64,000 bases of DNA from assembly GCF_000003815.2 (NCBI RefSeq), contig NC_049985.1, positions 22,418,845 through 22,482,844 of the forward strand, in the 5' to 3' direction. This document shows positions 12,095 through 22,070 of this stretch, piece by piece. The stretch comes from Branchiostoma floridae (lineage: Eukaryota; Chordata; Leptocardii; Amphioxiformes; Branchiostomatidae). The notes under the pieces were generated by a model, which was given only the letters and a program-made list of their open reading frames with translations, was not told where the DNA came from and did not search any database. The position numbers and the translations under genes are program-made. Within the stretch, counting starts at the first letter, position 1; each line of letters begins with the position of its first letter.

Positions 12095-13035
12095 GTCAAT
12101 ATCTACAAAGAAACTTACAAGAATTGCCCAGCCAATAGCAGCAACGTTTTAACATTAACGGCAATGCCATTGTGTGTCTACACAAAATCAACTTCCAGTG
12201 ATTGCCAACTTCCAGTGATTGGTCAATCAGTCGCATCACCGTTTTGGTCTTACAGGCAATGCGTTTTGGCCGCAATATCTACCAAGAAACGTCAGGCGAT
12301 AGTCTAGCCCATCTCAGCAACGTTTTAACATTGTCGATAATATCTACCAAAAACCTGCAGACGAACAACATGGCAGACTGCTTTCGGGTGGCATAATTTA
12401 CTAACAAACTTCCAGCAGCTTTGCCCAGCTACTCACAGCAACGCTTTGGCCGTGCAGACTATGCGTTATGGTGGTAATATCTACCAAGAAACTTCCCGAG
12501 ATTTTGCCCAGGCAATTTCTTGTTTTGGTGGCAATATCTACAAAGAAACTTCCCGTGATGTTGCCCTGCCCATTGCATGCAGCAACGTTTTGATGTTGCC
12601 GGCACGGCGGCGCATTCGAGCGGCAATATCTACCAAGAAACTTCCAGCGATTGGACTGCATATCACAACAACTTTTTGACATGGGAGGCAATGCCTTCTT
12701 CGGGTGGCATAATTTACTAACAAACTTCCAGCAACTTCGCCCAGCTCCTCGCAGCAACGTTTTGGCCTTGCAGACAATGCGTTTTGGTGGCAATATCTAC
12801 CAAGAAACGTCCCGAGATTTTGCCAAGACAATGCGTTTTGGTGTACAATTGTCGTGCAATAAAGTTCTATTCTCTCTCTCTCTATCTACCAAGAAACGTC
12901 CCGCGATTTTGCCCTACCCATTGCATGCAGCAACGTTTTGATATATTGCCGGCACGGCGGCGCATTCGAGCGGCAATATCTACCAAGAAACTTCCAGCGA
13001 TTGGACTGCACATCACAACAACGTTTTAACATTGC
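12095..13035 (+). repeat. Complex minisatellite with a ~120-base duplication
   Basis: GGCAATATCTACCAAGAAAC recurs about ten times with spacers of 55-170 bases. CCCATTGCATGCAGCAACGT, then ATTGCCGGCACGGCGG and TTCCAGCGATTGGACTGCA, are duplicated at about 12565-12680 and 12910-13030. The - strand frame of up to 130 codons across it repeats GSFLVDI and follows the repeat, not a gene. Confidence 0.8.
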
Positions 13036-13407
13036 CGGCAACGCCTCCGGGCAAACTTCCTAGCTCCAAGGTGCCCTTGAATTGCTTGATGTCCTCCTAC
13101 GAAAACTCGCCACTTGAATACGTCCCTTGTAATCACCTCCGAGATGATGATAGAGGTCTTGTTAAGAAGCCGACATCTTTCCGGGGCTGGCTGTATCCGA
13201 TTGAGCTGCTTGAAGAGGTCTAAAGGAAATGGGGAGATCAGGCTAAAGTCCATCTCATCGCCGGAGTGGGTCTATTTCCCTTACAATGTATAGGGAATAC
13301 CAAGTAGTATGATGTGAAGACCTAAACGTGGACTCTCACTAGCAATTGGGATACCTGTGCGGCACTGCATGCGGGGTTTGTAGATGACTCAACGAATTAA
13401 AAAAAAA

Positions 13408-13580
13408 AAAAAAATCTTCCGTTTTGTGTATTTTGTCGTCTTCTGAGTCATGCTTTTACGTATTACGCAATATCTAAATTATAAAAAATCGCGAAAACAT
13501 GTATAACAAAACAGTGCCGCAGTGAACGAACCCCGCAGTGTCGCAACGGTGCCTCATTGCAAGTGCAGTGAGAGGAATAG
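13408..13580. mobile_element. MITE fragment, same family
   Basis: ATCTTCCGTTTTGTGTATTT, TACGTATTACGCAATATCTA, GAACCCCGCAGTGTCGCAA and GCAAGTGCAGTGAGAGGAA give the interior and most of the right TIR. A run of A (about 13400-13414) replaces the left end. Confidence 0.6.
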
Positions 13581-13589
13581 TAAGAGCGA

Positions 13590-15280
13590 AGAGGAATGGC
13601 ACTAGGAATATACAGACTGATATGTATATGGAAATAAGTGATACAGTTATATCTGGACTGGTTTATTTTCTCAAAGCAACCCGTATTTGAAGTTTGTTTG
13701 AAGCCTTTGTGCTGAATTGCCAAGCTTTATTACAACAGAAAGTAAAGAGTATCATACATTATCGTACAGCATCAGACATTATTATGCACCCTTAAGGATT
13801 ATACAACTATTAAGAATTAAACATTACTATCCAACATTAAGTATTACACAAACAAATTAAACATTGCCGTACTGACTTGAAAAGAGAAGAGTTACCTAGC
13901 ATACATTGCATATGCGATGAAAATGAGTATGACCAAATCCTATTTGTGTTTTATACTTACAATATACAAACAATATAAATTTATCTTGCCCCGCCAAAGC
14001 ACATGCCTTGTATTTAAAAGAAAGGAATAATTATTCTTTGTCACAATTTTTTTATTTTACACGTAGAACAATGATAACTTGAATAAATATTAATGCTTCC
14101 CCTTTTGTGAAAGTGCACTCGTACGCTTCAAGAACGAGAAAAGCCTAAGGAAGTGTTTGGCCAAGTTATTTCACCTCAAGAGCACATCGAGCCATTTGGA
14201 ATACGTCATATTAAGATGTACTCTCACTTACACTTTACGTACTGCAATTTCGCTACTGTGAGGTTAAGTGTCAGTGGGCATATAGAACATATGAGTGGTT
14301 TACTGATATGACGTCAATACTACAAGATAGGGCAGTAGAGCAGAAATCCTTCTAAGCCTCTATCTTTACCACAATAGACACATTTTCTACTCAAAGACAA
14401 ATTCTTAACAACGGGCGTTACTTTAAGTACTTCATTTTACCATCCGCATTAGACTTAATGTAAACTCTACGTCCAAAGAGCTTAGTTCAGGGCACTACAG
14501 TATGCGTGGGGTAAGTGCCTTCATTCAAAATAGATGAGAAAAATTTGTTTCTTTGAAACTACCAGAAACTCTCAACCATGGTCTTGAATATATAGATAGA
14601 AGATTGCCTCTTCGATCCATACACTTGAAATTCTTCTTAAGTACTGGCAAGTTCAAGGTAAAGATTTATGAATAGCATATCGTGACCTTCAAAATTATGC
14701 TTTTAACCTTACTGTCACCTGGCCCATTCGGAAAAGAAGTTTGCCCTTTCCATTCCACAGACTCATTGTGAAGTGTTGCATCAAGCATTAACCTTATTGC
14801 GGGAAAGGTCTGATATCCATTTGATGTTTTATGATCCGTTAACAGTCGAGTCTTGGTCGGGGTCTGGCCTTTCGGTTCACAACTATAAGCCCATAAATGC
14901 CACTTCAAATAGAAAATTCCTTCTGAAAATGCCGAGGAAGCTTCCTTGAGGTTATACGATGACGTCAAGACGGTAGACGAAATGGAGAAGCTGGAAAATT
15001 GGGTTCATCCGCCGTCTTAGGCGTTTTCGGCCTGTGTCTTCCAGGGTCGTCTGTTATGCAAGACGTCTTAGGCCAAGCGTGAAATTAAAAGTGTTAGTCA
15101 AGGTTCCTCAATGAATCGGGCCTCATGGGGACATAAACATAGACATTGCTACTTTCAGGTTTATTATTGTATTACAAGAAGTTGATTACTAGTATTGCAC
15201 AAAAACAAATATGATTATTTGGGTCAATGTTCAAAATAGTGAAAGGAATCCGTAAATAACTTCATCAGGTTGGCAATTAT
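13590..15280. other. No gene recognised
   Basis: AT-rich sequence. A 100-codon - strand open frame (14666-14968) resembles no family I know and has no splice context worth calling. Confidence 0.45.
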
Positions 15281-15286
15281 TCATAT

Positions 15287-15590
15287 AGTAAGGTCTTTGA
15301 GGCATAACCAAGGAGTACTTGCTTCCAACGTTTCGATGTCTATCAGACAACATCATTTAGGGCAGTCTGGATCAGAATATCAGCCCCAGTCATGAACAGA
15401 GACGAGTGGGGATACAAGTTGGGCCACGTTTGGGACGGCATTCTTGCTGCTACAGCGCCACCTACATCGGCTCTAAGTAGCAGCAAGAAGTAGTTTCTAG
15501 TCATTCTATCCCTGATGATGGTGTCTGATAGACATCGAAACGTTGGAAGTAAGTACTCCCTGGTTGTGACTAAAGAACCTTACTATATAG
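15287..15590. mobile_element. Inverted pair of Penelope-type 3' ends
   Basis: About 70 bases at 15287-15360 recur inverted at 15511-15590. Both contain GTCTGATAGACATCGAAACG, TTGGAAG and, farther out, the ACCTTACTATA junction. The ends diverge from a 150-base centre that holds TACAGCGCCACCTA, a Penelope 3' UTR-like stretch. The layout matches the pair at 18033-18496. Confidence 0.55.
15512..15544 (+). ncRNA. Hammerhead-like motif in Penelope-type 3' end
   Basis: CTGATGA (15512-15518), one T, a 6-bp stem (GGTGTC with GACATC, one G-U) and loop TGATA, then GAAA (15537-15540) and CGTT. CTGATGA and GAAA match the hammerhead core exactly apart from the extra base. Stem I is short: CC before the core pairs with GG after ACGTT. 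The facing arm (15331-15362, - strand) keeps the GAAA side but has a changed heptamer. Confidence 0.4.
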
Positions 15591-15599
15591 TGAAAGATA

Positions 15600-16820
15600 G
15601 AAAGTCTGTTGATAGGTTTATGAAGCACACCCCAATTTATTTCGGGTTCTAACTGGAGGTTGCACGCTCTCAATTCTGGTGATTGTCTTTTCCAGGAGTT
15701 ATCCTGAAGCGAAATAACTATGTATGGGGTGATAGAATATACCACAGATCGGTTTTGTTTAATCAACTGATTTAATTTTGGCAAATTGCAGGGACAGGGA
15801 ATTAACATACTTTAATGTCATCAACAACACGCATAATGTGCCATTTTATCCCTAGGATAAAACCCATTGAAAAGGATTTTAGGCAATTTGAAAACGATTT
15901 GTTATAAAAAAGAAATTATTAGAAAATTCTATTGTGTCACTTCGATTAGACAGCACCTCAGAGGTAAAGTGAGGTCAAAGTGACGTTTTACATTCAACGC
16001 GGACGGATATGCGGAAGGAACGCTCGGGCCCAAATATGATTTCGTCAGAAACATACTAACTTCACACACTTTTCAGCCATGTTAGTATTTTGCATGTGCT
16101 TACAACGTACAATCTATGTGCGATTGCCACATACGTTACCGTTACCGTGCCCTACTTACACGTGCTGCGTACGTACGGTGTCATGTACGGGACACGCGCG
16201 TCGCCCGCACTGGCTCGTACGAGGGGCGAATACGCAGTAATTCTCAGTAGATTATGAGAAATGTGAACTCACTCATACATCCTCGAAACCATTTCGTCAA
16301 TTTTTTTTGCCGTGCACTACCACAGAACTGGGGTGTGCGCCGTTACGTTAAAGTGAATGAAACGCCAAATATCAGTCAATCACGCAACTGGATATCATTG
16401 TGTAAATCGTATCCAGTTGCTTATTGGTGCACCTTATTACTTGGATCTTTAACTTTTATTGAGAGTCTGATACTCTATCAAGCAAAATTGTCATGTATGT
16501 CATGAATTTGGAATATTGTCTAATCCTGCAAGAAGGGCATTAAATATATAGCATGGTCAAATGTTATCTGTGAGGTCATAAGGAAACAGGAGGATGGGCT
16601 AGTTACTTTCGTAAAGCGTGACTTGATTCAGCAACGCTGTTGTGATGTCCTCGTACCGGTGTGATCGTTACCTATACATTCTTTAATACATTATTGGCTT
16701 TCCATAATGTTCATTTTGATCTGTTGCTCTCTAATTCGTTTATAGTAATAGCCAACCCTGTCAGGTATTCTACTCTTCTGTGATATTATCATGCACAAGC
16801 AAGCTTATAAGAGCTTACAA
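15600..16820. other. No gene recognised
   Basis: Includes a CG-rich patch at 16100-16230 (several ACGTACG words) and the palindrome CAACTGGATAT/ATCCAGTTG at 16383-16428, related to the Penelope-type arms at 33150. Confidence 0.45.
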
Positions 16821-16825
16821 GCTTG

Positions 16826-17070
16826 TGACACGGAACGTGCACTGAAAACTAGGTTCATAGAGCATCGGCGTCCTATCTCGGTCAAATCGTCTGAGGTGGA
16901 GCAACACATACACATAGAGTCTCCGGGACATTCCATTTCGTTGGGCAAAGTCAAATCTTAGACTCAGAACAGTTTTTTTTCGCGCGAGGAGTGAAGGAGG
17001 CAGTGTACATTAGAGCCCACCGGCCCACACTCAACAGAGACGGGGGGAGACATAAACTTTCTGATACTTA
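16826..17070 (+). pseudogene. Penelope-like element relic: GIY-YIG endonuclease C-terminus
   Basis: The + strand encodes CDTERALKTRFIEHRRPIS, then SSEVEQHIHIESPGHSI and, after a stop and a shift near 16990, KEAVYIRAHRPTLNRDGGRH. The order R-x-L-x-T-R-x-x-E-H-(R/K), then x-S-x-V-x-x-H, then E-A-(I/V)-x-I-(R/K)-x-x-x-P-x-L-N-R-D-x-G is the C-terminal half of the GIY-YIG nuclease domain of Penelope-like retroelements. The reading frame is clearly broken. Downstream sequence (GGCGTGTTCCTGACGTCACT) looks like the 3' UTR, with a weak hairpin followed by GAAA at about 17145-17175. Confidence 0.68.
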
Positions 17071-17582
17071 TAACCCCCCTCCTGCAAAAGTGGCGTGTTC
17101 CTGACGTCACTGCTGGGAATAGAGAGGGTCATTCTGTGAACAAGGTCGACGGAGATTGACCGAAAATTTAGGGTAAGTCCCTATATTAATTCAGTGTTGG
17201 AAAGAAAGTTTAGCAATTTCTATAAGCTTATAAGATGTTTTATTCAACTATTCTAAGCGCAGCTGACACCTCTTCCTGTCGTTAATGGAAACATTAATTA
17301 GACATCCCTTCTAGTTACGAAGGCATGCGACCCAGGCCAATACCGGAATGAACAAGGGCTTAGAAAGCAGTCTCTTGTAGATCCTAAAGTCGTAAACGCA
17401 AGCAAGGGTGATAGAGTCATTAAACAGTATCCCTGGAATCGTCAAGTTCTATCAGACTTGGCGTTAGACAGACAGTTAGAAAACATTGAGTCACGTTGAA
17501 GTACTTTTTGAAGCCTACTTCCACCAACACCATTTTACTCGGGAAGAGTACCACCCACCCCTCATATTTGGCGGCCAAAATG

Positions 17583-17800
17583 CTTTCTTGCAATACCAGT
17601 CCATGTAGCTCAATTGGTAGCGGCTTCACAGTTGACCACCCATTAGCTGGTAATTCTCCGATCACAATTACGCCAGTGCCCGGCAGGGATGTAGCCTTGA
17701 CCGGGCTTGGAAGCCACAAATTTGTTCCGGTGGACCGCCGGATACGTACCGCAGCGGTACCTCTCGGCGTTGGCAGGATAGGTCTTGTCGTGTAATTGTG
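17583..17800 (+). mobile_element. tRNA-like repeat
   Basis: ATGTAGCTCAATTGGTAGCG looks like a tRNA A box and D arm. No clear B box follows at tRNA spacing. It runs into the GC-rich repeat at 17800-17965, so both may be one element. Confidence 0.35.
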
Positions 17801-17965
17801 GTCGGGCCCCGTTTTAATTTTAACTCCGAGTTAAAACAAAATCCGGGACCCGGCCGTGCTTAAATATAGCCCGGTAGAAACATGGCGTCCCACGTGGCCA
17901 GGTTGGAGTTTCACCCGAAAGTGCAAAGAACAACGCCCGTGAACCGCCCGAAAGGTCCATTTTGG
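17800..17965 (+). repeat. Dispersed GC-rich repeat with TTTTAACTC palindrome
   Basis: GGGCCCCGTTTTAATTTTAACTCCGAGTTAAAA contains an inverted TTTTAACTC/GAGTTAAAA. ATAGCCCGGTAG, TCCCACGTGGCC and CGAAAGTGCAAAGAACA follow. The same units are tandem at 25548-26105; TTTAACTCGGAGTTAAAAC also occurs alone at about 8052-8070. Confidence 0.55.
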
Positions 17966-18085
17966 TTGAAGCTGCATTCGGACGGACGTGATATGGGGGT
18001 CTTCTATCATTAAAGATAGATATCTACTGGATTATATTACAATTTTAAACTTCATATCCGTGCAGAAGATAAAGCGCTTAACAAC

Positions 18086-18121
18086 AAGCTTTCGATCAGT
18101 CCTCTGATCCTTATCAAGTTG
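18086..18121 (-). ncRNA. Hammerhead-like motif in Penelope-type 3' end (left arm)
   Basis: On the - strand: CAAC, then UUGAUAA, one G, a 6-bp stem GATCAG/CTGATC with AGGA loop, GAAA, GCTT and GTTG. CAAC pairs with GTTG as a stem I, and AGCU is a self-complementary stem III as in minimal Penelope hammerheads. Relative to the CUGANGA consensus, C3 is U and G8 is A. These two bases pair with each other in active hammerheads, so the pair is kept as U-A. The extra base before stem II departs from the canonical core. Activity is unknown. Confidence 0.4.
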
Positions 18122-18135
18122 AAATGACCCAAAGC

Positions 18136-18363
18136 CTAAGACACACATCTGGACCGGAAGTGTGACGTCAGCGGGTCAAAGGTGCTTGGCAGTCGGTATA
18201 GGCCCCCGTCTCGGTTGAGCGAAGGTTGGTGGGCTCTGATGGAAATGGTCTCTTTCACTTCCCTGAGTAAGTGATCATGTTCGGAATCAAGTAATACTAT
18301 CTTAACCTTGTGTGAAATCCACAGTATCCCGGTGCAGCACCTTTGACCCTTTGCTGACGTCAC
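18136..18363 (-). pseudogene. Penelope-like element relic: GIY-YIG C-terminus
   Basis: An open - strand stretch includes HDHLLREVKETISIRAHQPS, then LNRDGGLYRLPSTFDPLTSH. REVKE-x-I-x-IR-x-x-x-P-LNRDGG followed by a short tail x-L-P-x-x-(F/Y)-D-x-L is the end of the Penelope GIY-YIG nuclease. It matches the + strand remnant at 16826-17070 in family but not closely in sequence, so two copies are present. The first 25 residues come from the facing inverted copy and are not part of the domain. The upstream reverse transcriptase is absent. Confidence 0.66.
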
Positions 18364-18403
18364 ACTTCCGGGTCGGAAGTGTGTCTTTGGCTTTGGGTCA
18401 TTT

Positions 18404-18440
18404 CAACTTGATAAGGGTCAGAGGACTGATCGAAAGCTTG
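18404..18440 (+). ncRNA. Hammerhead-like motif in Penelope-type 3' end (right arm)
   Basis: This is the same fold as in the left arm, on the + strand: CAAC, TTGATAA (18408-18414), G, stem GGTCAG/CTGATC, GAAA (18432-18435), GCTT, GTTG. One stem II pair is a G-U wobble here where the left arm has A-U, so pairing is preserved although the sequence differs. Confidence 0.38.
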
Positions 18441-18951
18441 TTGTTAAGAGCTTTATTTTGTGCACGGATATTAAGTTTAAAATTGTAACATAATATTGAC
18501 TACCGTCACAGATGAACTTACATCCGGGGATATCTACTGGATGTTATGATACAACGGTGCAAAATCTGAAACAAATTTAAAAGTATCATATTTCACTGAG
18601 CGTTGCCATAACCATGAGATCAATGTTTCTTTCTCAATCTTGTAGATTAAAACTATGAACCATTATGTAGTAATTATTGATGATCGATTGCGATGGAAAA
18701 ATATAATGAGATTGTCTGGATCATTTATTATCATATTTGGTGCACCCTTTACTGAACTTTAATCAAGTAATCCAGCAAGTCATCAATCGTTAGAGTGCTT
18801 TTAAGGAATTTCATAATAGGATTACAGTTTTCATTAGCGCAAGTAGTAATATTATAACCATTAATCGAAGAAATTTCAATTGGTAGCCAAGCCCATTATA
18901 ACAGAATTTCCAGATCCATAGATTATAAGAGTGTATAATTTTTTTTATGAG

Positions 18952-19260
18952 AAAATCGAGTTGGTAGAGTGTTCGCATTGCGGTCGGTACCTTGTGAGTT
19001 TGATCCCAGTCCCCGGCTGAGTCATACATGACTTTAAAAATAGTACATGCTGCTTTCTCCGCTTAGCACCAGGGATTTAAGAAAAGGTATGGTAGTTGAA
19101 CACACACCATTTCCAGTGGACCAGCCCCCATGCTGTACTGCCTTGCACAAAGTTCTGTGGCACAGGGCTACAGAAACGGAGATGGGCGCCGCCCTATGCA
19201 CTATTTGGCGCCGTCGCGGGAAGAAATTATCAACTTTTGAACTGATATGACAAAAACAAC
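18952..19260 (+). mobile_element. tRNA-derived SINE, second family
   Basis: A box-like GTTGGTAGAGTGTTCGCAT and B box GTGAGTTTGATCCC are followed by GGCTGAGTCATACATGAC and TAGTACATGCTGCTTTCTCC. The same body occurs inverted at 41215-41500. Downstream (to 19260) is more family sequence with CAGTGGACCAGCCCCCATGC. Confidence 0.58.
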
Positions 19261-19687
19261 ACTCAACGAGTCTGCAAAGATGATTTTTATGATTGATCAC
19301 ACAACAATTATCGGAGCTTCATCATATGAAAGACTACTTGTTTCTACATTTCACGTGGGATTACCGGCTTGATGCAATCACACGAGGCTCGCAGTGGAGA
19401 CAAATGTAACTCAGCGGGTAGTCAGGCGTCTCTTAGCGATCTCAATTACACGTTTCGCTGCAAACGCCTGATACTGTCGAGTCATCTGTCATCCAGGAAT
19501 GTGATGAACACGGTTTGTGTTTATCTCGTGTTATGGGCCCGATGGTTCGCTGTGATAGCGGTTTGGAGAGGCAGCGAGAGGTAAAGGAAGACCTCAGAAC
19601 ACCGAGAACACAGCATGTATTCTATAGCGCCTATTCTATAGGCGAAATCTCTGCTACACAAAATTTGACAGAACATTCAAGTACTTT

Positions 19688-19870
19688 CATAAAGCAAGAT
19701 CTTCTTACGCTGTGTGTGTTTTGACGTCTTTTATTTTGCTCTAAGACATTCATAAAGCAAGATCTTTTTACGCTTTGTGAGTTTTGACGTCTTTGTTACT
19801 CTAAGACTTTCATAAAGCAAGATCATTTACGCTTTGTGTGTTTTAATGTCTCTCTTTTCACTTTAAGACA
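19688..19870 (+). repeat. ~61-bp tandem repeat, 3 units
   Basis: CATAAAGCAAGATCTTTTTA, CGCTTTGTGTGTTTTGACGT and CTCTAAGACTTT start at 19688, 19751 and 19811. Confidence 0.8.
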
Positions 19871-20029
19871 GACAAGGACAATGTGGCACAAATTACTATT
19901 AGTAACCTTTTTATCAGTGTCTCAGAGAGAAGGTAAACGTGGTCCAATTGTCTTTTTTAGGCCATAGGGGCAGTGGGCTGTTATCAACTGTGTCTTTTGC
20001 ACAGTATTTGCACAATATCTTTCCGCTGC

Positions 20030-20235
20030 CTTTCATCTCCCTTACCGAAGCCAGGTACCCATTCTACAACTATGATGGAGTAAGTATAGTCGTGTCAAGT
20101 ACCTTGTAAAATGGTAGCACGACACGATTCGAACTCAGAACCTCTGTGTTCTGCGAAGTCGAAACGCAATCGCCTTCAAGTGCAATGGTCGGGGGGGTGG
20201 GGGTGGGGGTGGTATGTGGGTACGTCTTAATTGCA
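20030..20235 (-). mobile_element. tRNA-derived SINE, diverged
   Basis: The - strand carries a B box GAGTTCGAATCGTG near 20125 and, downstream, GGGTACCTGGCTTCGGTAAG, the tail of the 25213-type family. A G-rich run (about 20187-20212 on the + strand) lies next to the head. Confidence 0.5.
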
Positions 20236-20511
20236 TAGTGCGTTGGTTGCCAGCAGTAGAACACCTATTAAGCATCATTTCGGTAGATTCATGCCAGTAG
20301 GATCTTACAGGCGTGTATCTAACTATCTTTGGCGGAGACCAAGACAAATTGAGTAAGACTCGATCCATCGATATTCAAAGCAGTGATCTAATAAAGAAGC
20401 AGTAATTCAGTTACCGGTTTATAGCTTCCTGAGCATTGGTTTCGTCTTCCGCTGTCTTAGAAAAAGAAGTCGAACCCGACAAATCAGAATTTAGAGTTTG
20501 TCTTTAGCCTA

Positions 20512-20872
20512 GAGTTGACAAACGCCATAGTGTTATACAAATATTGTCCTAGAGTAGACAAACGCCATAGTGTTATACACAAATTGTCCTAGAGTAGACA
20601 AACGCCATAGTGTTCTGCACAAATTGTCCTAGAGTAGACAAACGCCATAGTGTTCTGCACAAATTGTTCTAGAGTAGACAAACGCCATAGTGTTCTACAC
20701 ATATTGTCCTAGAGTAGACAAACGCCATAGTGTTCTGCACAAATTGTTCTAGAGTAGACAAACGCCATAGTCTTCTACACATATTGTCCTAGAGTAGACA
20801 AACGCCATAGTCTTCTACACATATTTGTCCTAGAGTAGACAAACGCCATAGTGTTCTACACATATTGTCATA
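20512..20872 (+). repeat. 40-bp minisatellite, 9 units
   Basis: TAGAGTAGACAAACGCCATA, GTGTTCTGCACAAATTGTCC; the AACGCCATAG core recurs every 40 bases from 20521 to 20842. Alternating variants (ACACATATT or GCACAAATT) suggest expansion in pairs. Confidence 0.9.
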
Positions 20873-21000
20873 TAGCATCCAAAGCTTCCATTCCCTTTCA
20901 TGTTACCTACAATTAGCCCTTGGTTAGAAATTTACAATTACAACAAACTACAAACTAATTATCGTCACCATTTCCTTCTCATGTCTCATCGTAGATCCAA

Positions 21001-21211
21001 TACTGTAAATGCATTTAAGTTCGCGGGGATTTAATTTCGCGGTAGCGGGAAAATGGACTTTCGCGGTGGTTTTAATTTCGCGGTAGCACCATGCACTGTA
21101 GTCTCTTACTGTTATGGAAAAATGTTCGCGATGGTTTTAAATTCGCGGTGAAGCGGCCGCCGCGAAAACCGCGAACATTAATCCACCGCGAACATTTCTC
21201 CATTTACAGTA
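21001..21211. mobile_element. 210-bp MITE with TACTGTAAATG ends and TTCGCGG repeats
   Basis: TACTGTAAATG at 21001-21011 is mirrored by CATTTACAGTA at 21201-21211. The interior repeats TTTAATTTCGCGGTAGC and GGTTTTAAATTCGCGGTG, and near the right end the complement (CCGCGAAAACCGCGAACA) appears, so it can fold strongly. Superfamily not assigned. Confidence 0.68.
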
Positions 21212-21639
21212 CTTTACTCATAAACAAGTGATCGAGTGTGTTACAAATGATCGTTAGTTACAAACCTCGGTTGGAAGGTTGTTATCAACATAGTAGAGCG
21301 TACATCACTCTAAGATAATGGACCGACCGAGGTTTGATGAATGTTCAATGCGGGACGTATCAGCATCATGTCCCATAGGAGAGGCTCATGGATAGAAATC
21401 ACGACGAGGTACCTAGGTGATCTTTTTCCCATTGTCCATAAAACCCGTGCTTCAATCGGAGGGACAGAGATACAGATCAACAACTGTATGTAGGATGCTA
21501 GGGAAAGTGGCTGACATGTGCAAACAGATGTCAACAGAAAGAACCGAAATGAATGGAATCGAATCATGTCTCTCGCTAAATTATTTGTTTTGTACCATGT
21601 ATGTAAAATTGTGTATATCGGCTTATAAGACTCATTAGG

Positions 21640-21765
21640 ACTTTAAACTGTATCTCTGTTATATACTTTGTCTGACCCTTGCCTCTTCCCTCATGACCTC
21701 ATTGAAAAGCGGCCTGCAGGCCGATTTGAGCTTTCATGAATAAACAAAGGTTCAAACAAACTGTA
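21640..21765 (+). mobile_element. LINE 3' end
   Basis: CTTGCCTCTTCCCTCATGAC, ATTGAAAAGCGGCCTGCAGG and CATGAATAAACAAAGGTTCA form a compact 3' terminus with short AAC-type repeats. Upstream sequence from 21410 is probably degraded element but carries no clear motif. Confidence 0.35.
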
Positions 21766-22070
21766 CAAAAGAGGAATTTTTAATAGAGAGATCACATAAG
21801 GTCTAAAATGAAAGTGTAAGCAAGTAAAAATATCCAGCAAAAGCGACACCTATGATGTCAGAATTGCCCTGAGCTGAAGAAGGCGACAGGCGGTGAATTA
21901 TCGGTAGAACTAAGCTGTTGGATGTGTAAAAATATTTTTTTTTGTATTAACATGTTTCATATTATTGGTTAGTGGCGTGTATCTGAAATCTGGACTTGTA
22001 ATAATATTTAGGTCCAAGTTGAAAAAATAAATGCCGGGAACCAAGTCCGAACTTTCACAAAGTTATCTCT

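Larger units (their letters stand above)
18033..18496. mobile_element. Two Penelope-type 3' ends in inverted, diverging arrangement
   Basis: About 150-160 bases at 18033-18190 reappear, inverted and with few differences, at 18338-18496. Shared marks are GTGACGTCAGC, TTTGGGTCATTTCAACTTGA and ACTGATCGAAAGCTTGTTGT. The left arm runs on from a - strand GIY-YIG remnant (18136-18363). The right arm is a second 3' end reading out on the + strand. The 5'-truncated ends meet near 18335, so the pair could fold into a long hairpin. This is not a classic MITE, because the arms carry coding and 3' UTR sequence. Confidence 0.65.

Noticed and set aside
12401-12831. Open frames of 97-130 codons on the - strand
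   Set aside because: They follow the minisatellite units (GSFLVDI repeats) and have no splice or start context.
14666-14968. 100-codon - strand open frame as a gene
   Set aside because: No recognisable domain, no conservation evidence and no convincing splice sites.
17145-17175. Another hammerhead motif downstream of the GIY-YIG relic
   Set aside because: Only a 4-bp stem (GGTC/GACC) and GAAA are visible; the heptamer before it (TGTGAACA) does not match the core.
20512-20872. CRISPR-like regular repeats
   Set aside because: Units are directly tandem with no unique spacers, and the DNA is animal.
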